Origin: Petaurus breviceps papuanus
Taxonomy: Eukaryota > Chordata > Mammalia > Diprotodontia > Petauridae
Assembly (NCBI GenBank): GCA_028583685.1
Contig: JAMXIF010001118.1
Coordinates: forward strand, 6,925,874-6,989,873
Direction of reading: 5' to 3'
Length of the DNA stretch: 64,000 nucleotides
This document shows, one piece after another, positions 1 through 11,429 of the stretch. Below the pieces are notes generated by a model, which did no database searches, was not told the origin of the DNA, and saw nothing but the letters and a program-made list of their open reading frames with translations. The stretch's first letter is position 1; each line of letters starts with the position of its first letter. The position numbers and the translations under genes were made by a program.

Positions 1-485
1 ACTGCCTCAGAATTGTGAGGAAGACTGCCTCTACACAACCTCAATGAACTCTGCCATTCTAGCACTTCTCCTCATCCCATTACCACCACATAAAACTGAG
101 ACTCATATCCAAGCTGGGCAAAGCAAGAGAATTCTGCCTCAGTACCAGCAAAGATTCTTACAATTGCCCTCTGATCAAGCCCTTTGCCTTCCCACCATCT
201 GTAGGCCTGGAGCCCCATAAGTAGCTGCCCCTTTCCCCAGCCACCTCCTCCTCCATCCCAGTGGCAGGGGCTGGACTGGCCTCTTCTCTAACTCAGATCC
301 AACAGAGTTTCCCCACTGACATTTTATTTTCTCATTGATATTTATGGGTTGAGAAGTTTGGAAACTGCCACAGCAGCCAGTGATTCAGTCCCCTGAGGTC
401 TGTTCTGGCCCTCTCTGTGCTGCCAATCTGTGTCAGTACTGCCCATGTAAGACTTTGCTCCTCTCCTACCCTGGTGTGAGATATC
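1..485. other. Unassigned sequence
   Basis: No open frame of note and no repeat family recognised. The stretch is moderately pyrimidine-rich. Confidence 0.5.
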
Positions 486-1446
486 TATAAGAATATGAAG
501 AAATGCTCTAAATCACTATTGATTAGAGAAATGCAAATCAAAACAACTCTGAGGTACCACATCTCACCATGGCTAAAATGACAACACAGGAAAATGACAA
601 ATTCTGGAGAGGATGTGGGCAAATTGGAACACTAATGCATTTCTGGTGGAGTTGTGAACTGATCCAGCCTTTCTGGAGAGCAATCTAGAATTATGCCCAA
701 AGGGCTATAAATAATTTCATACCCTTTGACCCAGCAATACCACTTCTAGGGTTGTATCCCAAAGAGATCATTGAAGTGGGGAAAAGACCCATATGTACAA
801 AAATATTTATAGCAGCTCTTTTTGTGGTAGCAAAGAATTGGAAATTAATGGGGTGCCCATCAATTGGGGAATGGCTGAACAAGTTGTGGTATATGAATGC
901 AATGGAATACTATTGTGCTATAAGAAACGAGGAGCAGATGGACTTCATATTTACCTGAAGAGGCTTATATGAACTGATGATGAGTGAGAAGAGTAGAACC
1001 AGGAGAAATTTGTACACAATTACAGACACAACGTATGTGTGATGACCAACTTTGATAGACTGGACTTTTCTCAGCAATGCAGTGATATGAGTCAACCCAA
1101 AAAAACTCGTGATGGAAAGAAATGTGTACATCCAGAGAAAAAACTAGAAAGAACTGAGTCTATATCCAGATGGAAGCAAAATACCTGATCTTTTTCTTTT
1201 TCTTGTTTAGTTTTATGTCCTCTTTATCATTTTTCATTCCATCCAATACAATCTGTCTTTATAACCTGACTAATGTATAATGTGAAAGTATTTACAGATC
1301 CTATACTTGACTATATGCCGCCATGGGGTAGGGGGGAGGTGGTAAGGAGGGGGGAAAATGTGAAACTCAAGGAATTGTGGAATTGAATCATGTAAACTAA
1401 AAGTAAACAAATTATTTTTAAAAATAAAAAAGAAAAAGAAAAAAAG
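486..1446 (+). mobile_element. LINE-1 3' end (ORF2 C-terminus, 3' UTR, A-rich tail)
   Basis: Begins mid-ORF2 and runs through the ORF2 C-terminal region; a frame at 752-958 reads like NWKLMGCPSIGEWLNKLWYM, a hallmark of marsupial L1 ORF2. A 3' UTR with a G-rich tract near 1325-1360 follows, then an A-rich tail at about 1420-1446. The copy is 5'-truncated, as most L1 insertions are, and its reading frame is decayed, so it cannot move itself. The same ORF2 end recurs at 9.3, 20.9, 44 and 57.6 kb in this window. Confidence 0.9.
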
Positions 1447-2996
1447 ACTATTTGAAAGATGGGTATTAAAAAAAGCAACAGAGAAGGAGCAAGAAAGGGA
1501 TAGCCTCACACCATCTTGGATGGACAAAGGTGTTTTGGATATAGGGCATGTAGTTGGAAATTTGGTTAGTCTTGATATAGCTAGAGCACTTTATGTGACG
1601 ACCTACTGCTTCAGAAGGGTTTAAACTACTGCCGTTTCATTATTTTCCATGGATGATGATATTGTTGCCCTCATTGTTGACAATGGCTCAGGAATGTGCA
1701 AAGTGGGCTTTGCAGGAGATTATGCTATCTTCCCCTCCACTGTTGGGCACCTCAGACAAAAGGGTATGACTGTGGCTATGGACCAGAAAGACAGCTGTGT
1801 AAGGGATGAGACCCAGAGCAAGAGAGTGATTTGGACCTTGAAGTACTTCCTGTACATGGCATTATCACCTACTGAGATCATAGTTTCTACTAGGAGCTCT
1901 TTGTATACTCTAAAGAGCACCCTGTGCTGCTCACAGAAGCCTGCCTCAACCTCAAAGCCAACAGAGAAAAGATGACTGATATTATGCTTAAGGCTTTCAA
2001 TATGCCAACCATATATGTTGCCATCCAGGTGGTACTGGCACTTTGTGCTCTGATTGGACTCTTGTTTTTTTGTTGTTGTTTTGGTTTTTTTTTTTAATGC
2101 TTTATTAACTTCTGATTTACATCATTCGTTTCTGCCAGATTTTGAGTTACAAATTTTTTTCCATGTTTTTCCCTGATCCACCAACCCAAAATAGCAGTCC
2201 CACAGGATATCCCCTCCTCCAATCTGCTCTCTCCCATATTTTCTCCCATACCCCTTTCGACTTTTCCAGTGGATCTCTATGCCTCAGTACCTGTATTTCT
2301 TATTTCCCAATTACATGTAAGATGGTATTAATAATAGCATATATATACATGTATATTTGAATATTTGATTTTAAAACTTTCAATTCCAGATTCATTCCCT
2401 TTCTTCCTTGTCACCCACCCTTACTGGGAAGATAAGCAGTTCAGTATAGGTTGTACATGTGTGGCTAATGCAAAACAACAACATAGTAGATATATTGTAA
2501 AAGACTGAATATATTTCCCTCCCTTCTATCCCACCTCCCACTTGTTCTATTCTCTACTTTGATCCTGTCCCTTTTCAAAAGTGGGTGCTTCCAACTTCCC
2601 TCCCCCTAAGCCTGCCCTCCCTTCCATCATCCCCCCTCTCATCCCCTTCCCCCCCCCTGTTCTCCTAGAGCGTGAGATACCCTATTTAGTGTGTATTTCA
2701 CTCCCTCCTCAAGCCAAATTCAATGGGAATAAGGTTCACCCATTCCCTTTTGTTTTCCTGTTCTTCCCCTCCATTGTAACCATTTTCCCTTGCCTCTTCT
2801 ATATGAGATAGTTTACCCCAATCTGTCTCTCCCCATCTCCTCTTATTATATTCCCCTCTCACCTCTTAATTTCACCTTTTAAGTATCATCCCTTCCTGTT
2901 AAATTGGTCCTGTGCCCTCTATCTATGTATACCTGTAAACATATATACACACATTCACATATGTATTCATATGCCCATATACCCTCATATATAGAC

Positions 2997-3024
2997 ATAT
3001 ATATTATATATAATATATATTTCT
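2997..3024. repeat. Short (TA)-rich tract
   Basis: Imperfect alternating T/A within the 3' noncoding part of the HAL1. Confidence 0.7.
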
Positions 3025-3141
3025 AATCCCTTCAACTACTGAGAAAAGTTTCATAAGTTACAATTATTGTTTTTCCATGTAGGAATGTTAATAGTTCAAC
3101 TTTGATAAGTTCCTTATGATTTCTTTTCCCTGTTTACCTTC

Positions 3142-4125
3142 TCATGCTTCTCTTGCTTCTTGTATCTGAATGTCAAATTTTCTATTCAACTCTGGTTTTT
3201 TCAGCAAGAATGCTTGAAAGTCCTCTATTCCACTGAATGACCATATTTTCCCCTGAAACATGATCCTCAGTTTTGCTGGGTAGGTGACTCTTGGTTTTAA
3301 TCCCAGCTCCTTGGACCTCCGAAATATCATATTCCAAGCCCTTCGACTCCTCAGTGTAGAAGCTGCCAGATCCTGGGTTATCCTGATTGTGTTTCCACAA
3401 TATTCAAACTGTTTCTTCCTGGCTACTTGTAATATTCTCTCCTTAATCTGGGAATTCTGGAGCCTGGCTATAATATTCCTAGGAGTTTTCTTTATGGGAT
3501 CTTTTTCAGGAGGTGATCGGTGGATTCTTTCAACCTCTATTTTGCCCTCTGGTACTAAAACATCAGGGCAGTTTTCTTTGAGAACTTCCTGGAGGATGAT
3601 TTCTAGGTTCTTACTTTGGTCATGGCGTTCAGGTAGTCCAATAATTTTTTAATTATTTCTCCTGGATCTATTTTCCAGGTCAGTGGTTTTTCCCATGAGA
3701 TATTTCACATTGCCTTCTATTCTTTCATTTGTTTGGATCTGTTTAACAGCATCTAGATTTCTCATAAAGTCATTAGCTTCCATTTGCTCCAGTATAATTC
3801 TGAAGCAATGATTCTCCTCATTGAGCTTTTGAGATTCTTTTTCCATGTGGCAAATTCGGCTTTTTAAGGCATTCTTCTCCTCATTGCCTTTTTGAGCCTC
3901 CTTTGCCATTTGAGTCAGTCTGTTTTTTAAGGTATTATTTTCCTCAGTCAGGCTGTTGACTCTCATTTCATAATTTTCTTGCATCGTTCTCATTTCTCTT
4001 CCCAATTTTTCCTCCACTTCTCTTATCTGCTTCTTAAGGTCCTCTATGGCCTGTAACCAGCTTGTATTTTCCTTTGAAGCTTTTGGTGCAGGAGTTCTGA
4101 CTTCACTGTTTTCCACCTGTTCCAT
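3142..4125 (-). pseudogene. L1/HAL1 ORF1p-like coding remnant
   Basis: From the start at 4125 a 158-residue frame (down to 3649) begins MEQVENSEVRTPAP and is rich in E, K, N and L with heptad spacing (EDLKKQIREVEEKLG, MAKEAQKGNEEKNALKSRI). This is the coiled-coil trimerisation region of L1 ORF1p. Further down, frames at 3182-3400 and 3142-3330 carry the C-terminal ORF1p signature RVTYPAKL...QGKIWSF. ORF1p is an RNA-binding chaperone that coats LINE RNA in the cytoplasm. The frame is interrupted at 3649 and shifts afterwards, so no full-length protein can be made. Confidence 0.8.
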
Positions 4126-5530
4126 GCTTTAAAATGTAATGTTGGAATCTTCTGTCTGCTTTGTTTCCTTTGCCTGATCATTTTGCCACTCAATTATTTG
4201 ACTTTTGGGCTTTTTGCCACAGTAGGACTCTGCCACCAGACAGGGTAGCTTTCATCCCAAAGGCTGGGGCTTTCTCAGCTGCTGGAGGTATTAGATGGGT
4301 GCCCTCTCTGAGGTCTCCACATGCTCTGGCAAGCTGGACACACACCCCAGGACCTCCACCCTAGACTGCAATCCAGATCCAAGCCGGTTAAAACAAGAGC
4401 GATTACCCCCTCAGACTGGTGCTTGGTCCCCCTACACTCTGCAGGCCAGGAGCTGAAGCTGCCACGTGTCACTGGCTGGCTGTGCCAGCGTCTCAGTGGC
4501 TTTTCGTCCCAAGGGTAAAAGCCACGCATTCCCACTTACTGGTCCCAAAGTCCAGACTGCACTGACCTCTCACTTTGTCCTTCGCATCTATGTGTTGATC
4601 TCGAAACGGCCACCGCTGCTGCTGATGTGGAGTCCCTCTGGTCGGTCTGGCCAGCGGCTGGTCAGGCTCGCCCTGGAGCTAAAGCCTAGGCATGGGACTG
4701 GGCTCGGCTCCCAGAGCGCTGTGCTGTATTCCTGCCGGCCTGCCCGGCTGTCCTCCACGGGAAGTTAGCTTCTCTGTGTTATTTTGTGGGTTCTTCAGCT
4801 CCAAAGTTTGTTTAGAGTCCCTTTTTTACATGGATTGGGGAGGGTGGAAGCTGGAACCTTGGGAAGGTCGTACTCCTACTCTGCCATCTTGGCTCCGCCC
4901 CCAACTCGATGTTTTGATGGGCTCCAGAGATGGTAGGACTGTTTCTGTCTATTAAGGTTATGCTCTTCTCCATGCCATCCTCCATCTGGGTCTCACTGGG
5001 TGTGACCTGAAGGACTAACTCACGGAAGTGTTCCTGAGAGAGGTGATAGTTATATTACCATAGCTAAGATAGAAATTTTGCATGACATTGAGGAGAAAAA
5101 CTGTATTCTATTGTCCTAGACTTCAAGCAAGAAAAGACCACTCTGCATCAAGCTCTTCTCTAGACAAAAATTGCCAGTTTTCTGATGGCCATGTTATCAC
5201 TTGTAATTTGTAATGAGAGGTTCAAGTGTTCCAAAATGTCTTGTTCAACTATCCTTCTTAGGGATGGAATCCTGCCAAATCTAAGAAACTACCTTCAAGT
5301 AAGTCATGAAGTGTGTGATGTTAATACCCATGAGGATCTCTATGCAATATCATATGTTCTGGTGGTACAACTCTAGCCAGTCATTGCTTGACAAGATGCA
5401 AGAAGACTGCAACCCTAACCCCTGGCACTATGAACAATTGAGATCACTGCTCCACCTGAGCAAAATATCATGTATGGATTGGAGGTGATAGACAAATTTG
5501 GGCCCTTGTCCTTTGCAAATGTTTCTACAT

Positions 5531-6904
5531 GTAATGTTGTTGGTTTTCGTCATAGTGATCAAAGGGTGTGACATACTTGACCCCCCAAAAAAGAGATGGG
5601 ATTGGCAAATTGGATTCTCAGGATTAGAAGAGCCAGTTTTCCAGTGTAGCTTGTCTGAGGAAGATGATGCTTCACATGAAGATTTTGGGTGCCCCTACAT
5701 ACTGCAAGGTCAAGGAACTCAAATTATTTAAGTTCCAGGGAGACCTAGAGAGTGAAGAAGAGGAGAACTCAGAGCTACCCCTTTCCTGCCCTTTATTTCA
5801 ACAGAGGAAACCCATAGAGAACAGTGAGGGCATTTACAGAGGTTAGGCCATTCACAAGTACAGGATCAGAACAAGAAGGTAGCAGACCTATGCATGATAA
5901 TTTTGAGGGAACTTGTGTTTTCCTCTAACTCTGTATACCTAATTTCTTTGCTCTTGGTTTTATAAGAGGTACACTGTTTCTGGGATCTGATCATGTTGAC
6001 AACATGCCAATATCATGTGACTGTGAAGTACAGTTGTAAGTACAGTATAACTGTCATTAAGGTATATGTTAATTTCTGGAGATTTTTCATGATAGTAATG
6101 ATAGACATCAGATATATTTGTGGTTATCCTATGCAATTTGACAGGTTATAATAGCTTCCCCCTTTTCTCCTTCGATAGAAAACAGAAAAAGAAGTTATAG
6201 AAAAAGACACAATGGGAACAGAATGGCTGCTTATCGAGAGTTGTAGATGTCTCTCTCTCACGGCTTGGCCAGAAAGAGACTTACTGATCAGGGCACCATC
6301 AAGAAATAGGGGAACAAAAGGCAATTTTTGGCCCAGACTAGAGCACCTCAGCTGAGGACTATAGCTGAGGGATAGAAGAAGCCATTAAGAAGAGACTCTC
6401 TGAGCAGACTGGCACTTGTAGGTTCTCCAAAGGGAGGGAGACATGACTCTTGAACCACAGCTATTCCCAGTGGATGGTGTAGTTGTCTCAGGGAGCTTGT
6501 GAGTGAGCAGAAACCACAGGATCCCTAGTGAATGTTGAACAGGGAGTTGGGTGGTCCTCAGGATGTCCAGAGTTGAGGAACAGCAAGAGTTAAGGAAAAC
6601 AGCTGGGTGCAGTAGGAGCTCTCCAGGGAAACAGGGGAGGGCATCATCGAGACCAGGAGCCCTATGTCCAAGAAACCTCAAGTTGGACCACTCCCAGAGA
6701 GAAGCCAAGTGATAACTCTAAGATAAGAGCTGTTCTCTAGTAAAAGGAAAAGTTATTTAGTCCTTCATGTTTCTTTTTTTTTATTTTAAAATGTTTTATT
6801 AATACTTTTTGTCCTTTTAGCATAATAATTTCCTCTTTCCTCCTAACCCCAAGGAACCTTCTCTTGTGACACATAAAACAACTGAGCCCCCCAAAAAAGT
6901 ATTT
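5531..6904. other. Unassigned sequence with a T-rich block
   Basis: No protein or repeat family recognised in 5531-6765. A T-rich block at about 6772-6800, followed by pyrimidine-rich DNA, could be the reversed A-tail and 3' UTR of a minus-strand retroelement. That is inference only. Confidence 0.35.
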
Positions 6905-7030
6905 TGCTGTTATTTTCATATAATTCCTGGGTTTATCTTAGTAGATAGACTCCTACATAGTTTATAATGCCTACAGTAACTTTCAGTGGAATTTCTCTTT
7001 TTACTTTTTGCTTTGGACTTTGTCAGTAAC
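6905..7030 (-). mobile_element. LINE-1 ORF2 fragment
   Basis: The stretch 'attcctgggtttatcttag' and what follows aligns by eye with the antisense L1 ORF2 segment at 23360-23460 of this window. Short and decayed. Confidence 0.6.
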
Positions 7031-7845
7031 ATTTAGAAATACTGATGTCCAATTCCAGTTCTTCAATTGTGCAGGATTTCATAATGTGCCAGTGTCAAAA
7101 GAGGCTGCTAGTATAGATACTGAAGGAGCAAGAAAAAAAGAGGTCTCAGAGTTGCTGCAAAAAAACTTGCTGAAGCAAGTCTTTAATGTAGATGAAAGTG
7201 GCTTATTTTGTTAAATAATGCCATCTCAAACCACAATGTCAGTGGAGGAAGAAATTCTGCCTAAGCATACAGTTTTGAAAAATAGTTACTCTTCTGCTTT
7301 GAGGAAATGCATCTAATATTTACAAATTAAGACCTGTAGTTGTACACCACTCAGAAAATCCCAGACCACTGAAAGTAATCAACAAAGCCACACTACTTGT
7401 ACATTATTTTATTACCCCAAAGGCATAGATAATCCTTATTATCTTTGAACACTGGTTTATACACTGATTCATTCTCACAGTAGAGAAGTTTTGTAAAGAT
7501 GACATTCCTTTCAAGACTATACTTATTTTGGATAATATCCCAGGTCACCATCCCCCATCTGGATGATTTTAATGAAAATGCAGAAGTGGTCTACCTTCCC
7601 TCTAACATGACCTCATTATTGCAGCCTATGGATCTGGAGGTGATTGTGAATTTCAAGGCATATTATTTATGAACCACATTTGTCCAGATAACTACAGCTT
7701 TAGATACAGATAAAGACTTGACATTGAGAGATTTCTGGAAGCCATAAAATATTTGCCACACAATCTAGGATATTGCGAAGGCATTGGAAGGTGTACCAGA
7801 AACATGTAGGAATTTAGAAGGGGATACAAAGTGTGGAAAGAGGAT
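7030..7845 (+). mobile_element. Tigger/pogo-type DNA transposon, transposase remnant
   Basis: Conceptual reading gives the middle and C-terminal half of a Tigger/CENP-B-like transposase: FHNVPVSKEAASIDTEGA, then QVFNVDESGLF (first catalytic Asp, near 7190), a degraded MPS...EEE segment, ILILDNIPGHHP (second Asp, near 7535) and TSLLQPMDLEVIVNFKAYYL (third, near 7630). A tail resembling TLRDFWKP follows. The DDD catalytic triad of this family is thus visible, but stops and frame changes break the gene and no terminal inverted repeats were found. It is an old cut-and-paste element remnant and cannot act. Confidence 0.8.
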
Positions 7846-8385
7846 TCTGAGAAGATGTTGGAGTAGGTCAGAAAACTTTTGGCTCTCCTAAAAGAACAGA
7901 ACATTGTCCCAGATGAAACGTAGAGCAACAGAAATAAACAAAAGTCAGGATAAAGCAGTTGATGTCCTAAGACAATTTCAGAAGACTCCAGGAAAGACTC
8001 AACCTCCAGGGTTGGGTCTGATTACAGGCAAACACTTCCAGACCAACTCTGCAGAATCAATGAGCAACAAGCCCTGGGGGCAGCTGGGTTGGAAGGCAGC
8101 CTTGACTTTTGAAACTTTCATTTCATGGACAGTGTGGGCATCTGACAGCTGAGAAGGAACGGAAAGACCTTCCACTGTGGAGGGACAGCTGTGTGCAACT
8201 GGGTTGACCAGACATGTCCTGGGCTACCACTGCAGGGGAGGAGCCAGCACAAACCTGGTGAGTGCAGCAGCAGAGCGTTTGGGACCCTGTGGGCTATGAG
8301 CACTTGCAGAAGAGCAGGAACATCATGTAGACTGCTTACACTACTACTAGTACCTCAAGTGTCTCATCTCTACTACATGGAATCT
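7846..8385 (+). mobile_element. Probable LINE-1 5' UTR fragment
   Basis: Starts 'aagatgttggagtagg', close to the marsupial L1 start 'aagatggcggagtag', followed by the ctctcctaaa...acagaac pattern of the L1 5' UTR and a moderately GC-rich stretch to about 8300. No ORF1 follows. The call rests on short similarities. Confidence 0.5.
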
Positions 8386-8630
8386 TTCCTTTCAATCTGA
8401 AGCTCAAGCTCAACTTTCTGTACAAAGACTTTCATGATCCCTCCCAGGTGTTGAGTCCTTCTTCCCTACCTACCATTCATTTTGTATTGATTCTGTATAT
8501 ATTTATATATGCATATATTATCTCCCTAGATGGAATCTTTGGGTGTAGGAATATGCTATTCTGGGTATGTAGGTATCCCCTAGAATAGTGTCTGGTACAT
8601 AATGGTCACTTAATGTTGCTTGTTGACCAA
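8386..8630 (+). mobile_element. L2 LINE 3' end
   Basis: Carries the L2 pattern 'tttcatgatccctcccagg', then 'gtgtctggtacataatgg' and the terminal 'ttaatgttgcttgttgac'. Ancient. Confidence 0.75.
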
Positions 8631-8754
8631 AAAAATCCTGTTGGATACTGTAGGAACAGGTCCCAGTATGTATGTATATATGTTGCTTATTGTCCATTAC
8701 TATAAGAATCTCTTTAACCTTTTCCATTTATCCATCAAGGGAACCAATGATGTC

Positions 8755-8885
8755 AGTTTCTTCAACTATAAAATATAATTATAACACCTACCTTCTTCCC
8801 CCAGGATATTATGAGGATAAAATACTTGTAAAGTATTTAGCACAGTATCTGGCATAAAGTAGGCACTTTATAAAAATGTTTTTTC
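8755..8885 (+). repeat. MIR SINE, 3' half
   Basis: Matches the MIR series 'caactataaaat...acctacct...gaggataaaata...gtatttagcacagt...ctggcataaagtagg'. Confidence 0.8.
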
Positions 8886-9284
8886 CTTACTCCCTTCCCT
8901 GCTTGCTTCCTTCTTTAGGAAGAGAGTGTAGAGAGGAAAGAGAAGGGGGCCCAAGACAGCACCTAGGCTGCCACCCCAGTTGAGGGGAGGTAGTGATGTT
9001 GATTATGATTCAGTAGAGAAAGTTAATAGGAAACAGTCAGACAGTTGGATAGAACAAAGAGAAACTGTCATACAAATCCAGAGTAAAAGAGCATCCAAGA
9101 GTAGAGAGAGAGATCAGCAGTATCAAATGCTACTGAAAAGAGAGGCAGGAACTGAGAAAATTTGGCATTTAAGAAAAGATTGTAGAGATAGTAGAGGAAG
9201 CGTTATAGTCCAGTTTGCTTATGTTACACTCATCAATTTGCCAAAGTTGACCTCCAAAAATGAAAATTACAAATACTGAAGGGG
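8886..9284. other. Unassigned sequence
   Basis: A 99-residue frame at 8980-9279 is rich in R, K, S and E and resembles no family I know. Nothing supports it as a gene. Confidence 0.4.
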
Positions 9285-10212
9285 CTGTGAACTGATTGAA
9301 GATTCTAGACATCAATTTGGAACTATGCCAAAAAAAAAAGCTATTAAACTGTACATAAATATTTGATCTATCATTACTACTACTAGGTCTATACCCTAAA
9401 GATATCAAAGAAAGAGAAAATGGACCCACATGTACAAAACTATTTATAGCAACTTTTTCATGGTGGAAGAAAATTGGAAATGAAAAGGGATACCCAACAG
9501 TTGGAGAATGACTGAACAGTATATGCGTGTGACAGAAAACTATTGCGTTATAAGAAATGATGAAGGGTATGGTTACAGAAAAACCTGGAAAGACATGTAT
9601 GAAATGATGCAAAGTGAATCAGTAGAACCAAGAGAACAACTTACACAAGAACAATACTGTAAAGACAAACAACTTTTAAGACTTAAAGAATCTGATCAAC
9701 ACAAGGAAATAATCACAGTTCCAGAGCACTCATGATGGAACATGGTAACCACTCCCAGATAAAGAGGTGATAGACTCAGAGTGCTAACTGAAACATTCTT
9801 TGGACGGGGCTAATGTGGCAATCAGGGCACCTAGAGGACTCATTAGATAGAGCACTGGACCTTGAGTCAGGGAGAGATATGAGTACAAATCTGGTCTCAG
9901 ACATTTACTAGTTGTGTGACTCTGGGCAAGTCATTTGACCTTTATTTGCTTTCTTCTGCTGGCAAAGAAAATGGCAAACCACTCCAGCATATTTGCCAAG
10001 AAAATCCATGATCATCAGAACTGGTATGCATGGGGTCACAAATAGCTAACATGACTGAATGACAACAATGTGGAAATAGGTTTTGCTTGACTATACATAT
10101 TTATAGCAAGTTTGTTTGTTTTTTTAATGGGTAGAAGAGAGGAAGGGGAAGGAACTAATTCATAACTGAGAATTTAAAAATTGAATTTTAATAAAGAAAA
10201 TGTTGGTAATTT
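9285..10212 (+). mobile_element. LINE-1 3' end interrupted by a MAR1-like SINE
   Basis: ORF2 C-terminal and 3' UTR sequence ('gacccacatgtacaaaac', 'aaaacctggaaagacatg') runs to about 9813, then resumes at about 10076 with 'ggaaataggttttgcttgac' and a G-rich stretch near 10130-10150. More diverged than the L1 at 20.9 kb. Confidence 0.8.
9814..10075 (+). repeat. MAR1-like SINE inserted in the L1
   Basis: tRNA-like head ('gatagagcactggac', 'gtgtgactctgggcaagtca') followed by the MAR1 body 'aaatggcaaaccactccag' and 'gccaagaaaa'. 'atgtgg' on both sides may be a worn target duplication. Confidence 0.75.
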
Positions 10213-10619
10213 TGAAGAGAGAGGTTTCAGATTATTTGTGAGGTTGTTAAGTCAGATTGTAAAGAGCTTAAAAGTGACTGTGAGAAATATAGACAATAAA
10301 TATAGACAGATTTTTTTCTAGAATGTCTAAAAAAAGATAGAAAGTATATAGGATGATAGGTAGGAGAGATACCAAGTTGTGGTTTCCCCACCCCCATTCC
10401 AGATTACTTTACATATTTAAATCCTAATCAATAACAAATACTAAATAATGAGAATCCTACAGAATGAGTGAGAAATTCTGGGAACATGACATAATAATCT
10501 AGAGGACTAAGTGAATTCAAAATTCAGTGAGTGAACAAAATGATATGGTATATGTTTGTAGTCAGTAGGGAAGTAACTACTAGATACAGAAAGGTTTATT
10601 ATTACAGAAAAGAATAAAC
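10213..10619. other. Unassigned AT-rich sequence
   Basis: Nothing recognised. Confidence 0.4.
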
Positions 10620-11000
10620 AATTTTGGGGACAGTCTTCTCGAGAGATTGACTGTGTTTCTTCAGCCCATTGTCGTATGACATGATCTCAAGTCTCTCCAC
10701 CATCCTGGATGCCCTCCTCTGAATTCTCAGTAGCTTGTTGATGTCCTACACCTATAAGGTAGCACCTAGAACTGAAAACAATACACCAGATGTGGGCTGA
10801 TCATGGTAAAATACAGTAGAATATATTATCTCACTACTCCTAGATGCTATGACTTTCTAAATGATGTCTAAGTTCACCCTAGCCTCTTTGGACGCCACAT
10901 CATACTGTTTAACTCATATCGAGCAATCTTCTAAGACTCAACTAGATCATCCTCACATGGACTGCTGAGCAGTGACTCCCATTTTGTGGTGCTTTGTTGC
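10620..11000 (-). mobile_element. CR1/L3-type LINE remnant
   Basis: On the plus strand 'ccctcctctgaattctc', 'gcacctagaactgaaaacaa' and 'ccagatgtgggctgatca' are the reverse complement of the CR1/L3 ORF2 C-terminal region (family reading: LYSALVRPHLEYCVQFW). Ancient and decayed. Confidence 0.7.
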
Positions 11001-11308
11001 ATCTGCTCTCTTTTTTTTGGGTGCTTTTTGCACTGTTATACAACTTTCTCATTGATTTAAAGCAGTAAGTAGGAGAGTGGAGTCCTTGATTGCCTCTTAC
11101 TGTACTATCTTCCTAGGATTCCTCACTCATTCTAGAAGATTATATTTAGTCTCCACTTATACCTAAATCTTCTCATCATATTTCCCTTATTGGTTAGAGT
11201 GATTTAATATATTAGGATATAGGAAGGATGTGTTTAATTCGTGCCTTTCTTCTTTTGTATAAGACAATACATTGTCAATTTTTTATAAAGATACCATGTG
11301 AAACTGAA
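11001..11308. other. Unassigned sequence
   Basis: Nothing recognised between the CR1 remnant and the microsatellite. Confidence 0.4.
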
Positions 11309-11353
11309 ATATATATATATATATATATTTCAGAGACAGACAGACAGACAGAC

Positions 11354-11401
<48 letters not shown>

Positions 11402-11429
11402 GGATGGATGGATGGATGGATGGATGGAT
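11309..11429. repeat. Compound microsatellite (AT)n (GACA)n (GATA)n (GGAT)n
   Basis: Four blocks in series: (AT)n at 11309-11328, (GACA)n at 11333-11354, (GATA)n at 11353-11400 and (GGAT)n at 11401-11429. Each tetramer block differs from its neighbour by one base per unit, which fits replacement spreading along an array. Confidence 0.97.

Larger units (their letters stand above)
2066..4902 (-). mobile_element. HAL1-type half-LINE (ORF1 only), near full length
   Basis: Read on the minus strand, the element starts at 4902 with the L1-type 5' end ggggcggagccaagatgg. It continues through a GC-rich 5' UTR (about 4130-4902), an ORF1 region (about 3140-4125), a roughly 1-kb noncoding 3' part, and an A tail (poly-T on the plus strand at 2084-2096). 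No ORF2 (endonuclease/reverse transcriptase) lies between ORF1 and the tail, the defining layout of HAL1 elements, which depend on L1 enzymes. It interrupts the actin retrocopy: actin homology stops on one side and resumes on the other. A clean target duplication could not be made out. Confidence 0.8.
1649..5530 (+). pseudogene. ACTB pseudogene: Processed beta-actin pseudogene, split by a HAL1 insertion
   Basis: Starts with MDDDI followed by a match to actin [15 protein letters not shown]; the MDDDI start favours cytoplasmic beta over gamma actin (MEEEI). No introns are visible, so it is an mRNA retrocopy. Homology runs from 1649 to about 2065 (through the YVAIQ region), is interrupted by the HAL1 at 2066-4902, and resumes at 4903 with the segment equivalent to VMDSGDG, then YALPHAILRLDLAG, the NERFRCPE region (near 5208) and the final KIKIIAPPERKYSVWIGG region (to about 5488, weakly to 5530). 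Frameshifts, internal deletions (for example in DDAPRAVFPS) and stops make it nonfunctional. Divergence from actin is considerable, so the copy is old, and the HAL1 came later. Confidence 0.9.

Noticed and set aside
752-958. Frames reading NWKL...GEWLNKLWYM as separate genes (also near 20918 and 43971)
   Set aside because: All are the L1 ORF2 C-terminus in 5'-truncated copies.
1649-1975. Actin-like frame as a functional gene
   Set aside because: It lacks internal actin segments, loses the actin frame before the middle of the protein, has no introns, and its body is split by a HAL1.
3284-3652. 122-codon plus-strand frame
   Set aside because: Antisense shadow of the HAL1 ORF1 remnant.
4161-4955. 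Several plus-strand frames of 65-100 codons
   Set aside because: They fall in the GC-rich HAL1 5' UTR read on the wrong strand.
11333-11429. Short regular repeats as a CRISPR array
   Set aside because: Tetranucleotide units without spacers, in a mammalian genome: a microsatellite.
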